DNA of 50,929 nt from Bacillus xiamenensis (lineage in GTDB: Bacteria > Bacillota > Bacilli > Bacillales > Bacillaceae). The stretch spans positions 1-50,929 of the forward strand of contig NZ_AMSH01000020.1 in assembly GCF_000300535.1 (NCBI RefSeq). Reading direction: 5' to 3'. Below the pieces are notes generated by a model. The model made no database searches and was not told where the DNA came from. It was given only the letters and a program-made list of their open reading frames with translations. A program made the position numbers and the translations under genes. Of the stretch, positions 1 through 8,374 are shown piece by piece; position 1 is the first letter of the stretch; each line of letters opens with the position of its first letter.

Positions 1-26
1 ATGGAAACTTTAAGGAAAAAATTAAA

Positions 27-75
27 GCTGTCGAGATTTTCTCGACAGCCTGAGGATGAAATCATCCTCTTTTTT
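27..75 (+). terminator. Double-hairpin terminator of the gene left of the window
   Basis: A perfect 10-bp stem (27-36 with 40-49, loop TTT) is followed by a second stem (52-58 with 63-69) and then six T. It probably ends a gene that lies upstream of the window and isolates it from melR. Confidence 0.7.
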
Positions 76-150
76 ACGCAATTTTACTAAACATACTGCA
101 CTCTCATCAAAACATACTCAAAAACTTTACAAAAAAACGCAAATTTTTAA

Positions 151-165
151 TTGAAAGCGCTTTAT
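151..165 (+). promoter_or_regulatory. cre-like site upstream of melR
   Basis: TGAAAGCGCTTTAT at 152-165 matches 12 of 14 positions of the CcpA cre consensus TGWNANCGNTNWCA. It sits about 65 bp before the melR start. CcpA repression of the mel locus is expected from the family. A LacI-type regulator can also bind such a near-palindrome, so this could be the MelR operator instead. Confidence 0.55.
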
Positions 166-230
166 TTATGTGTTATTCTTCAAATATCTTTAGTAAACAT
201 TTAGTCAAATAAGCCATGAGGAGTTTACCT

Positions 231-1271
231 ATGACCACACTCAAAGATATTGCTCATGATGCAAAAGTGTCTGTTTCTACTGTATCCCGTGTGTTAAATG
301 GCGACCAAACGCTTGCCGTTTCACACGCAACAAGACAAAACATCCTCGACATAGCCAAGAAATTAAACTATACCCCAGTAAGAGCAAGAAAAGCCGATCC
401 AGCAGAAGGAAAAAGCCCAACTGAATCCCCGGTCATCGGTGTCGTTGTCGCACAATCCATTGACGAAGAATTAAATGATCCTTTTTTTTCATCCATTCGA
501 AAAGGAATTGAAAAAGAATATGCCAAACGAGGCCTGTCCACGCTTCATACATTTCGTCTGAGGAGCATGGACAAAGGGGAGATGCTAAAGGATATAGACG
601 GTTTGATTGTCATTGGACGAATCAGCCCTGATACAGTTGAAAAAATGACAAATCGCATGGAACACATTGTCTTTATCAATCACTATGCAGATGAAGATTT
701 GTATGATTGTGTATATGTGGACTTTGTCAGAGCGGCAGATCGTGCGATTCGCCACCTTCAAGATCTTGGATATACACATCTAGGCTATATCGGCGGGAAA
801 GAGCGAGAGCATTATTTCGAAGGAAATGCGGTCATTGAGGACGAGAGACAAACCACTTTTATCAAAAGAATGCAAGAGGCGGGAAGTCTTCATATGAATG
901 ACATCCACATTGGTGAATATTCCATGCAAGAAGGCTATACGCTTATGCAGCAAGCCATCCAGAAAGGAAATCTTCCAGAAGCCTTTTTTATTGGAAGTGA
1001 CTCGATGGCAATTGGTGCTATGCGCGCTTTACATGAAGCCGGTCTCCGTGTACCTCTAGATGTCTCAATTGTTGGGTTTAATGACATTGAAGCCGCTTCA
1101 TTTTCAAGCCCGCCGCTCACAACGGTCAAAGTGTATACAGAAGAAATGGGGGAAGTGGGTCTAAAGCTTCTACTTGAGCGGATACACGGAAGAAAAATCC
1201 CTCTAAAAGTCGTCGTGCCCACCAAACTGATTGAAAGAGACAGCGCATGCCCAATCCATGAAAGGAGGTGA
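231..1271 (+). CDS. melR: LacI-family transcriptional regulator of the melibiose/raffinose locus
   Basis: This is a 346-residue LacI/GalR regulator. It has an N-terminal helix-turn-helix (about residues 3-22, TLKDIAHDAKVSVSTVSRVL) and a periplasmic-binding-protein-like effector domain ending in the usual LERDSA-type tail. I chose ATG 231 because ATGAGGAG at 216-223 then serves as ribosome binding site; the in-frame ATG at 216 would consume it. The gene is followed by a binding protein, two permeases and a GH4 alpha-galactosidase, the melREDCA (msmR-msmE-amyD-amyC-melA) order of B. subtilis. That synteny is the basis for the name. It most likely represses melEDCA until alpha-galactosides are present. 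Confidence 0.85.
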   Translation: MTTLKDIAHDAKVSVSTVSRVLNGDQTLAVSHATRQNILDIAKKLNYTPVRARKADPAEGKSPTESPVIGVVVAQSIDEELNDPFFSSIRKGIEKEYAKRGLSTLHTFRLRSMDKGEMLKDIDGLIVIGRISPDTVEKMTNRMEHIVFINHYADEDLYDCVYVDFVRAADRAIRHLQDLGYTHLGYIGGKEREHYFEGNAVIEDERQTTFIKRMQEAGSLHMNDIHIGEYSMQEGYTLMQQAIQKGNLPEAFFIGSDSMAIGAMRALHEAGLRVPLDVSIVGFNDIEAASFSSPPLTTVKVYTEEMGEVGLKLLLERIHGRKIPLKVVVPTKLIERDSACPIHERR

Positions 1272-1326
1272 ACCAAAATTTCAGTAAAATAAAAAAAGAG
1301 ACAAAAAAGCAAAAAGGAATCTGCTA

Positions 1327-1348
1327 AGCATGATGGCCAGATCATGCT
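1327..1348. promoter_or_regulatory. Inverted repeat between melR and melE (possible MelR operator)
   Basis: AGCATGAT (1327-1334) and ATCATGCT (1341-1348) form a perfect 8-bp inverted repeat around a 6-bp centre. CTGCT/AGCAG arms further out may extend it. No T-run follows, so it does not look like a melR terminator. It lies about 40 bp before the candidate melE -35, where a regulator could act. Confidence 0.35.
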
Positions 1349-1386
1349 GAAAACAAAGCAGCTTACCGATATGCTTTCTCATCTCT

Positions 1387-1413
1387 TTGAAAAGAATAGA
1401 ATTCCAGTATAAT
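1387..1413 (+). promoter_or_regulatory. Candidate sigma-A promoter of melEDCA
   Basis: TTGAAA (1387-1392) and a perfect TATAAT (1408-1413) stand 15 bp apart, shorter than ideal. CTTTGA at 1385 would give 17 bp but fits the -35 consensus less well. It is about 75 bp upstream of melE, in the otherwise gene-free 1272-1490 gap. Confidence 0.5.
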
Positions 1414-1490
1414 GGACTTCTTTTGTTTCCGCAACTGCATGAATTCTACTAACAATCGTCTGAATTTTCAGTGATCAAAAGGAGGAAGCC

Positions 1491-2747
1491 ATGAATAAAA
1501 AAATCATGATGCTGTGTACAGCCTTTGTTTTGAGCATTATTTTGTCTGCTTGCGGCAATAACGGCGCGTCTGAAACAAACGGAAAGGTCACCTTGACTCT
1601 ATTTTCCACGATGAGTAACAGCGGGGAAAGAAAGGCGTTTGAAGAAGTGATTCGTGATTTTGAAAAAGAACATACAAACATCCGAATCGATGCCAATTTC
1701 CCTGGCAACAGCTATGAAGATATGATACGCGTCAAAATGGGGGCAAACGATATGCCTGACCTTTTTGATACACATGGATGGGCCAAACTGCGATATAGCG
1801 AATATGTGGCAGATTTAAAGGATATGGACTGGGTGAAACAACTTGATCCTTCACTTGATCAGATCTTAAAGGACGAAGATGGCAAAGTCTATGCCTATCC
1901 GCTGAATCAAGCAAAGGACGGGCTCAGTTTTAATGCCAATCTATTAAAGAAATACGGCATTGAAGTCCCTAAAACACTGGATGAACTGAGAAGTGCTTTA
2001 CAAACGGTTAAAGAGAAAAGCAAAGGAGAAGTTGTGCCGCTCTGGATACCAGGAGGAGATAATTCAAATATCGCCCAAGTCTTTGATGAGCTAGCCACTC
2101 CTTTATTAATCACCGATGAAAAACATCAATACGGAAAAGACCTTGAGAATGGATCTTTTGATTGGTCTCATTATACGCCGCTCGCACAGTTCATGAAGGA
2201 GCTGAAAGATCAAGACCTTTTAAATAAAGATGTTCTCACCGCAAAACTGTCTCAAGCGCCTGAGCTGATGGCGCAAAACAAAATTGCTTTCACCTTTGTA
2301 GGAGGATCTTTAGGACCTGAGGCGACAGAACTTAATCAATCGATCAAAGTAGGCACCATGCCCGTACCAGCTATTCATAAAGGAGACAAGCAAAGCTGGA
2401 TTGGCGGAGAACGATTTACTGTCGCTGCTTGGAAAGACTCAAAACATTTAAAAGAAGCAAAAGAATTCATCGACTTTTTAGCAAAGCCGGAAAACGCGAA
2501 GAAAATCGCAGAAGGAACCTCGTCTGAAACAGCCTTAAAGAAAGTGAAAGCCGAAAACTATTACTCTACATTTTATGAGCAGTACAAGCATATCAAGATT
2601 GAGCCCTATTTTGACCGGAAATACTTACCAAGCGGAATGTGGGCAGTCATGGCAACAACCGGGCAAGAATTATTAGCAGGCTCCATCACACCAGAACAAC
2701 TATCGAAGAAAATGGAAGAGGAATATAAGCGCCTGAAAAAACAATAG
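1491..2747 (+). CDS. melE: ABC transporter alpha-galactoside-binding lipoprotein
   Basis: This 418-residue family-1 extracellular solute-binding protein starts with a lipoprotein signal (hydrophobic stretch, then LSAC lipobox with the lipidated Cys near residue 21). It is expected to be anchored outside the membrane, to bind melibiose/raffinose-type sugars and to pass them to the MelD-MelC permease. The start has a strong AAAAGGAGG site 5 bp away. No ATPase gene is present in the window. In B. subtilis the shared ATPase MsmX serves this transporter, so the same is inferred here. The specificity assignment rests on the neighbouring alpha-galactosidase. Confidence 0.88.
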   Translation: MNKKIMMLCTAFVLSIILSACGNNGASETNGKVTLTLFSTMSNSGERKAFEEVIRDFEKEHTNIRIDANFPGNSYEDMIRVKMGANDMPDLFDTHGWAKLRYSEYVADLKDMDWVKQLDPSLDQILKDEDGKVYAYPLNQAKDGLSFNANLLKKYGIEVPKTLDELRSALQTVKEKSKGEVVPLWIPGGDNSNIAQVFDELATPLLITDEKHQYGKDLENGSFDWSHYTPLAQFMKELKDQDLLNKDVLTAKLSQAPELMAQNKIAFTFVGGSLGPEATELNQSIKVGTMPVPAIHKGDKQSWIGGERFTVAAWKDSKHLKEAKEFIDFLAKPENAKKIAEGTSSETALKKVKAENYYSTFYEQYKHIKIEPYFDRKYLPSGMWAVMATTGQELLAGSITPEQLSKKMEEEYKRLKKQ

Positions 2748-2777
2748 CAGGCTCATGCTGAAACAGGAGTGAGGCCA

Positions 2778-3710
2778 ATGAGTGACATCACAAAAGAAAA
2801 ACAGGCGGCGACATTCACCTCTTTTCCAAAACAGAAGATGAAAACAAGCCAGAATTCATCACTTTGGTGGATGTACATGCCAGCTGTTCTCGTTGTCAGT
2901 ACCTTTATCATTTATCCCTTCTTAAATGGGATTCAGCTCTCTTTTACAAATTGGAACGGTTTCTCACAACATTATGAGTGGATTGGCCTTGATCAATACA
3001 AACGGCTGCTTCAAGATCCAACCACATGGCTCGTTGTCAAAAACACGCTTCTTTACGGGATCGGGAGCACCATTTTACAAAATGTCATTGGACTCGGATA
3101 TGCGCTCTTATTAAATCAAAGTTTAAAAATGAGAGCCATCACAAGGACCGTCATCTATTTACCCGTCATGATCAGCCCGATTGCGATGGGCTATATCTGG
3201 TACTTTGTCTTTTCATACCAAGGCGGTGCATTAAACGACATTGTCACACTGTTTGGATTTGAGCCAATAAACGCACTGGGCAATCCGCAATTGAATACTT
3301 GGATCATTGTATTTGTGAATACGTATCAATTCGTCGGGATTGCCATGATCATTTATTTAGCAGGACTCCAAAGCATTCCAAAGGATTATTATGAAGCGGC
3401 ACAACTAGACGGCGCATCAGGCCTCCAGCAATTCAGGCGCATCACATTACCGCTTTTAATGCCATCCATCACCATCAATGTGGTCCTGAATGTGATCGGT
3501 GGACTTAAGCTGTTTGATGTCATTGTCGCCCTCACTGGCGGCGGCCCTGGAGATTCCTCTCAATCGATGTCGAGCTTTATGTATGATCTGTATTTCAAAC
3601 GGCAGGATGCAGGCTATGCAGCGACGCAAGGTGTCTTCATGGCAGTCATCATCCTTGTCATTAGTGTTGCAGCGCTCATTTATTTCAAACGAAAGGAGAC
3701 CGAGGTGTGA
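2778..3710 (+). CDS. melD: ABC sugar transporter permease, MelD (AmyD)
   Basis: This 310-residue inner-membrane permease of the MalF type has about six hydrophobic segments. It carries the conserved EAA cytoplasmic loop ([20 protein letters not shown]) that contacts the ATPase. I chose ATG 2778 over GTG 2769 because AGGAG at 2765-2769 is then 8 bp from the start. Its stop codon overlaps the melC start, so the two permease subunits are probably translationally coupled and made in equal amounts. Confidence 0.87.
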   Translation: MSDITKEKQAATFTSFPKQKMKTSQNSSLWWMYMPAVLVVSTFIIYPFLNGIQLSFTNWNGFSQHYEWIGLDQYKRLLQDPTTWLVVKNTLLYGIGSTILQNVIGLGYALLLNQSLKMRAITRTVIYLPVMISPIAMGYIWYFVFSYQGGALNDIVTLFGFEPINALGNPQLNTWIIVFVNTYQFVGIAMIIYLAGLQSIPKDYYEAAQLDGASGLQQFRRITLPLLMPSITINVVLNVIGGLKLFDVIVALTGGGPGDSSQSMSSFMYDLYFKRQDAGYAATQGVFMAVIILVISVAALIYFKRKETEV

Positions 3711-4540
3711 TGGATAACGCCTATAAACGGAAGAAAAGGTGGTACTCCTTACTCGCCCTTTTGATTACACTGCTTCACCTTATTCCATTTTATATCTTAG
3801 TGACGACATCACTAAAAGGCATAGGAGATTTCAGCTCAAAGTGGCTGTTCCCATCAACGCTCCATTTTGAAAATTTTCGCATGGCATGGACAGAAGCTCA
3901 GCTTGGTCAGTCCTTTTTGAATACAGTGATCATTACGTTCAGTTCTGCTGTGTTACTCATCATTCTTGGATCACTTGCAGCGTATCCGCTCGCAAGAAGG
4001 GTGACAAAGCTGAATCAAGCGGTTTATCTTTTATTCATTGCCATTATGGTCATTCCACCGCTCACAGCCCTTGTCCCGTTATATAAAATGGTTGTACAAA
4101 TTGGGATGATGAATACCTATCAAATCGCTATTTTAAACAATGTCGCTGCTTTTTTGCCTTTAACGATTTTTCTATATGCCGGTTTTATCCGGTCGACCAT
4201 TCCAAAAGAGCTGGAAGAAGCGGCGCGTATTGATGGCGCGGGGACACTCAGAGTCTTTTTTACCGTTGTTTTTCCGCTGCTAAAGCCGATTACCGCTTCT
4301 GTTTTAATCATTGCCTGTGTGTATATTTGGAACGACTATCAATTTGCCATCTTCTTTCTACAAGATAAAGAGATGCATACACTCACAGTCGCCTTATCTA
4401 ATTTTTTCGGTCAAAACCAGAATCAGCTTCAGCTCGTTGGCGCAGCTGCGCTCATTGCGATGCTGCCAATGGTCACGATGTTTTTACTTTTACAAAAATA
4501 CTTTATCGCAGGGCTGTCCCAAGGCTCTATCAAAGGGTAA
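3710..4540 (+). CDS. melC: ABC sugar transporter permease, MelC (AmyC)
   Basis: This MalG-type permease of about 276 residues has six predicted membrane spans and the EAA loop (EEAARIDGAGTLRVFFTVVF). It forms the heterodimeric channel with MelD. The ATG at 3710 overlaps the melD stop as TGATG. An in-frame GTG three bases earlier (3707) is equally possible and better placed from the GGAG at 3695. The end is followed after 31 bp by melA. Confidence 0.87.
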   Translation: MDNAYKRKKRWYSLLALLITLLHLIPFYILVTTSLKGIGDFSSKWLFPSTLHFENFRMAWTEAQLGQSFLNTVIITFSSAVLLIILGSLAAYPLARRVTKLNQAVYLLFIAIMVIPPLTALVPLYKMVVQIGMMNTYQIAILNNVAAFLPLTIFLYAGFIRSTIPKELEEAARIDGAGTLRVFFTVVFPLLKPITASVLIIACVYIWNDYQFAIFFLQDKEMHTLTVALSNFFGQNQNQLQLVGAAALIAMLPMVTMFLLLQKYFIAGLSQGSIKG

Positions 4541-4571
4541 ACCAACCTTGATGTAAAAAGGAGTGTCATCT

Positions 4572-5903
4572 ATGTCTAAAATTACATTTATCGGTGCAGG
4601 GAGTACCGTGTTTGCTAAAAATATATTAGGAGATTGTCTGTTCGTTCCCGCACTTGCCGGCTTTGAATTTGCGTTATATGATATCGACCACAACCGGCTG
4701 AAAGAATCAGAAACGATGCTGCGGCACTTAAAAGAGAACTACGGTGCACATGTGACCATTCAGTCGTATCACAACCGGAAAGAAGCTTTAAAAAATGCAA
4801 AATATGTCATCAATGCGATCCAGGTGGGAGGCTATCAGCCAAGCACTGTCATTGATTTTGAGATTCCAAAAAAATATGGATTAAGACAAACGATTGCTGA
4901 TACGGTTGGCATTGGCGGTATCTTCCGTTCACTTCGAACCATTCCTGTGATGCTAGACTTTGCAAAGGATATGGAAGAGGTTTGTCCAAATGCCTTATTA
5001 TTAAATTACACGAATCCAATGGCCACACTGACAGGCGCTATGCTGCGCTATACACAGGTTCAAACGGTTGGTCTTTGCCATAGTGTGCAGGTGTGTACGA
5101 AGGATTTGTTTGAATCTCTTCACATGGACCATGAAGGCATTGAAGAAAAAATCGCCGGCATTAACCACATGGCATGGTTATTAGAAGTGAAACGGGACGG
5201 TCAAGACTTATATCCAGAAATCAAAAGAAGAGCAAAAGAAAAGCAAAAAACGCGGCATGAGGATATGGTTCGTTTTGAGCTAATGGATAAATTCGGCTAT
5301 TATGTCACAGAATCCTCAGAGCATAATGCCGAATACCACCCTTATTTCATTAAATCACGCTATCCAGAACTGATTGAACAGTTGAACATTCCGCTTGATG
5401 AATACCCGAGACGCTGTGAGGAACAAATCAACAATTGGAATACAATGAAGCATGATCTTGTGGGGAACACACAAATCACCCATACACGCTCTAAAGAATA
5501 TGGCTCACGTATCATTGAAGCGATCGAAACAAACGTTCCATTTAAATTTGGCGGAAATGTACTGAACACAGGAGGACTCATTCGCAATCTGCCTGAGAAA
5601 GCCTGCGTGGAAGTGCCGTGTGTTGCCGACCGAAGCGGCATCATGCCGTGTTATGTTGGAGAGATACCTGAACAATTGGCTGGACTCAACCGGACCAATA
5701 TCAGCTCACAGCTCATGACAATCGAAGCTGCGATCACTGGCAAAAAAGAGCATATTTATCAAGCAGCTTTACTAGACCCGCATACAAGTGCTGAATTATC
5801 CATTGATGACACCATCAAACTATGTGACGAATTAATTGAAGCACATGGAGAGATGCTGCCAAAGTATACAGAACCGAATCAATATGCCGCCGCTTCCAAA
5901 TAA
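4572..5903 (+). CDS. melA: Alpha-galactosidase, glycoside hydrolase family 4
   Basis: This 443-residue cytoplasmic enzyme hydrolyses melibiose and raffinose after uptake. GH4 enzymes use NAD+ and a divalent metal in a redox-assisted mechanism. The N-terminal Rossmann motif (FIGAGSTVFAKNILGD) and the metal-site segments GLCHSVQ and GINHMAWL are all present. ATG 4572 is preferred to GTG 4563 because AAAGGAG at 4557-4563 is then 8 bp upstream. It is the last gene of the operon and is followed by a terminator. Confidence 0.92.
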   Translation: MSKITFIGAGSTVFAKNILGDCLFVPALAGFEFALYDIDHNRLKESETMLRHLKENYGAHVTIQSYHNRKEALKNAKYVINAIQVGGYQPSTVIDFEIPKKYGLRQTIADTVGIGGIFRSLRTIPVMLDFAKDMEEVCPNALLLNYTNPMATLTGAMLRYTQVQTVGLCHSVQVCTKDLFESLHMDHEGIEEKIAGINHMAWLLEVKRDGQDLYPEIKRRAKEKQKTRHEDMVRFELMDKFGYYVTESSEHNAEYHPYFIKSRYPELIEQLNIPLDEYPRRCEEQINNWNTMKHDLVGNTQITHTRSKEYGSRIIEAIETNVPFKFGGNVLNTGGLIRNLPEKACVEVPCVADRSGIMPCYVGEIPEQLAGLNRTNISSQLMTIEAAITGKKEHIYQAALLDPHTSAELSIDDTIKLCDELIEAHGEMLPKYTEPNQYAAASK

Positions 5904-5921
5904 CGGACATAAACAGCCTTT

Positions 5922-5949
5922 ACCTGATGCACCCAGCATCAGGTTTTTT
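5922..5949 (+). terminator. Terminator of the mel operon
   Basis: ACCTGATGC (5922-5930) pairs perfectly with GCATCAGGT (5936-5944) around a 5-nt loop, followed by TTTTT. Confidence 0.9.
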
Positions 5950-5988
5950 ATGTGAACGGCAAGAAAAACAAACAAAAAGATCATTGAC

Positions 5989-6002
5989 TGAAAACGTTTT
6001 TA
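5989..6002 (+). promoter_or_regulatory. cre site upstream of iolA
   Basis: TGAAAACGTTTTTA matches 13 of 14 positions of the CcpA cre consensus. It lies just upstream of the IolR-type repeats. Carbon catabolite repression of the dehydrogenase unit is therefore likely. Confidence 0.65.
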
Positions 6003-6023
6003 ATATTATGATTTTTCTAAAGT

Positions 6024-6045
6024 TAACCAACAGTTAACCAATAAT
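6024..6045 (+). promoter_or_regulatory. IolR-type tandem operator
   Basis: Two adjacent 11-mers, TAACCAACAGT (6024-6034) and TAACCAATAAT (6035-6045), match the B. subtilis IolR half-site WRAYCAADARD at 10/11 and 11/11 positions with no gap. Direct tandem repeats are the known IolR operator form. The consensus is recalled from the literature on the iol divergon. An IolR gene is not in the window. Confidence 0.65.
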
Positions 6046-6110
6046 ATATCAAAAATTAGTTGCACCGTAATGCCATATAACACAGAGACAAAACGACCTA
6101 AAAGGGGGCG

Positions 6111-6262
6111 GTTCTGCGAAAAACAAGAGCTGACAACGATTGACCTTTATCATGTTTTATCAGAACGTAAAGCATCACAATGGTTTGATTTGACAAAGCG
6201 TGTATACAGATGAATGCCCGTTAGATGAGACAATGACGATAAACAAGCACACGATTGCATGA
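6111..6262 (+). pseudogene. iolB: iolB (5-deoxy-glucuronate isomerase) remnant
   Basis: The reading frame through 6200-6259 gives [19 protein letters not shown], which aligns without gaps to the IolB segment RVYTDDRSIDETMTVENENV. Upstream in the same frame a TGA (6191-6193) interrupts a further matching stretch (6155-6190). In another frame, 6111-6140 reads VLRKTRADND, resembling the IolB amino terminus. It follows an AAAAGGGGG ribosome-binding-like site at 6100-6108. The middle of the gene is missing. This is a relic of a longer iol operon that left only iolA functional. Confidence 0.65.
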
Positions 6263-6290
6263 CAATCTAAACAAAGAGGAGAGAGGGAAC

Positions 6291-7751
6291 ATGACCAAAA
6301 CAGAGGGACAAACGTTGAAAAATTATATTGGCGGACAATGGGTGGAGGCCGAAACGAACCAAACGGAAGCTGTTTATAATCCAGCTACTGGCGAAGTCAT
6401 TGCAGAAGTACCGCTTTCAACGAAAACAGATGTAGAACGTGCGGTACAAGCAGCACAAGAGGCGTTCACCACTTGGTCTAAAACAGCTGTTCCTAGACGT
6501 GCACGTATTTTATTTAAATACCAACAGTTACTCGTTGAGAAATGGGATGAATTAGCTGAACTCGTCACCCTGGAAAACGGAAAAAGTGTAACAGAAGCAA
6601 AAGGAGAAGTGCAGCGCGGGATTGAATGTGTGGAATTTGCCGCTGGTGCACCAACCTTAATGATGGGAAAACAACTGCCAGATATCGCGACTGGTTTAGA
6701 GTCTGGTATGTACCGCTATCCAATTGGCGTGATCGGCGGCATTACCCCTTTTAACTTTCCGATGATGGTCCCATGCTGGATGTTCCCGCTTGCCATTGCC
6801 TGCGGAAATACATTTGTCTTAAAACCGTCAGAGCGCACGCCCATTCTCGCAGCACGGTTAGCAGAACTATTTGAAGAAGCGGGACTTCCAAAAGGTGTGC
6901 TCAACATTGTCAATGGAGCTCACGATGTCGTAAACGGTCTGCTTGAACATCAAAAGGTCAAAGCCATTTCATTTGTCGGCTCTCAGCCAGTCGCAGAATA
7001 TGTCTATAAAAAAGGAACAGAGCATGGCAAGCGTGTCCAAGCACTTGCCGGCGCAAAAAATCACTCCATTGTCTTGAAAGACGCTGATTTAGAAGCGGCA
7101 ACAAAACAAATCATTGGCGCTGCTTTTGGATCAGCAGGTGAGCGCTGCATGGCAGCAGCCGTTGTCGCAGTGGAGGAAGAAGTGGCTGACGAATTGATTC
7201 AACAATTAGTGGATGAATCCAACCAGCTTGTCATAGGAAACGGAATACATGAAGATGTCTTTCTCGGACCAGTCATTCGAAAGGAGCATAAAGAACGGAC
7301 GCTCCAATATATCCAGTCAGGCATTGAAGAAGGCGCCAGCCTCATTCGTGATGGCCGAAAAGACATTGAAACAAAGGGGAAAGGGTATTTTGTTGGACCA
7401 ACCATCTTTGATCATGTCACCAATCAAATGAAAATTTGGCAGGACGAGATTTTCGCCCCAGTTTTATCCATTGTACGTGTCTCATCACTAGCAGAAGCGA
7501 TTGAGCTGTCCAATCAATCCAAATTTGCTAACGGTGCTTGTCTATATACAGACAGCGCATCAAGCATAAGAGAATTTCGTGAAAACATTGAAGCGGGCAT
7601 GCTAGGCATTAACATCGGAGTTCCTGCTCCAATGGCATTCTTCCCATTTTCCGGCTGGAAAGACTCTTTCTACGGGGACCTGCACGCCAATGGTACAGAC
7701 GGAGTAGAGTTTTACACAAGAAAGAAAATGGTGACCGCACGATATATATAA
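6291..7751 (+). CDS. iolA: CoA-acylating methylmalonate-semialdehyde dehydrogenase
   Basis: This 486-residue aldehyde dehydrogenase of family ALDH6 oxidises malonate or methylmalonate semialdehyde to acetyl- or propionyl-CoA, the last step of inositol or valine breakdown. The catalytic Cys is C286 in AGERCMA. The general-base Glu of ordinary ALDHs is replaced by Asn (N257, GAKNH), the hallmark of the CoA-dependent family. The length equals B. subtilis IolA. Start ATG 6291 follows AGAGGAGAGAGGG; an upstream TTG in frame lacks a site. It sits behind a cre site, IolR-type repeats and an iolB relic, so IolR control is probably retained. Confidence 0.9.
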   Translation: MTKTEGQTLKNYIGGQWVEAETNQTEAVYNPATGEVIAEVPLSTKTDVERAVQAAQEAFTTWSKTAVPRRARILFKYQQLLVEKWDELAELVTLENGKSVTEAKGEVQRGIECVEFAAGAPTLMMGKQLPDIATGLESGMYRYPIGVIGGITPFNFPMMVPCWMFPLAIACGNTFVLKPSERTPILAARLAELFEEAGLPKGVLNIVNGAHDVVNGLLEHQKVKAISFVGSQPVAEYVYKKGTEHGKRVQALAGAKNHSIVLKDADLEAATKQIIGAAFGSAGERCMAAAVVAVEEEVADELIQQLVDESNQLVIGNGIHEDVFLGPVIRKEHKERTLQYIQSGIEEGASLIRDGRKDIETKGKGYFVGPTIFDHVTNQMKIWQDEIFAPVLSIVRVSSLAEAIELSNQSKFANGACLYTDSASSIREFRENIEAGMLGINIGVPAPMAFFPFSGWKDSFYGDLHANGTDGVEFYTRKKMVTARYI

Positions 7752-7775
7752 TCTACATTTATTGAATAACGAGGA

Positions 7776-7810
7776 AAAATGCAGCTCCATCATGGACAGC
7801 TGCATTTTTT
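7776..7810 (+). terminator. Terminator of iolA
   Basis: AAAATGCAGCT (7776-7786) pairs with AGCTGCATTTT (7798-7808), followed by more T. Confidence 0.88.
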
Positions 7811-7973
7811 GTTGTCTTCTAGTCAAAAAGTAAGGGTTCTCATCATGATTTTTTAAATGAAGTGCGCTAGAAATCATTCTTTGTATTCAGTCTTCATCAC
7901 GAAGCATCAACATAATTTGAAATTGGGCCTAAAACCCAAAATCAGGAAGGGGCACACAGGAGGAAATGACACG

Positions 7974-8357
7974 ATGAGGACGAGGATGAAGTGCAGCGTT
8001 TGTTTATTGACTTTTGCTTTAGTACTGAGTTGTTTACCGGTCTATGATGTGAGTGCGGCAAACACCCCCATTGCCAAACAAGTAGGGAATGTAGACTTTG
8101 GATTAAATGGGGCTAGAACCTTTAAAGCCAATGTCGCATCCGCAGTAGGCGGGAAAATAGAAATACGTCTTGGCAGTGCAAACGGCAGGCTAGCCGGAAC
8201 GCTAAATGTTCCTTCCACAGGCGGAACGCAAAACTGGAGAGAAATAGAAACGGAAGTAAACGAAGCAACTGGCGTGCACAACGTATTTTTTGTCTTTACT
8301 GGAACAGGTGCTGGAAACCTATTTCAGTTTGATTCTTGGCAGTTTACTCAAAGGTAG
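7974..8357 (+). CDS. XynD deletion derivative: signal peptide plus partial CBM6
   Basis: This 127-residue secreted protein joins the XynD leader (MRTRMKCSVC... to ...VSAANTPIAKQVGN) directly to the last ~90 residues of XynD, the C-terminal part of its CBM6 carbohydrate-binding domain (VDFGLNGARTFKANVASA onward, ending WQFTQR). Remembered B. subtilis XynD has an IGN motif after the leader and a VGN motif inside the CBM6. The fusion lies exactly at a VGN. The whole GH43 catalytic domain and the CBM6 amino-terminal strands are gone. ATG 7974 follows AGGAGG at 7958-7963. The frame is open, so a small secreted protein could be made, but binding by the truncated fold is doubtful. xynC follows 17 bp downstream. 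Confidence 0.75.
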   Translation: MRTRMKCSVCLLTFALVLSCLPVYDVSAANTPIAKQVGNVDFGLNGARTFKANVASAVGGKIEIRLGSANGRLAGTLNVPSTGGTQNWREIETEVNEATGVHNVFFVFTGTGAGNLFQFDSWQFTQR

Positions 8358-8374
8358 CGAAGGGAGAGGTCTAA

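Noticed and set aside
935-1345. 136-codon minus-strand frame over melR
   Set aside because: Antisense shadow of melR with no regulatory context.
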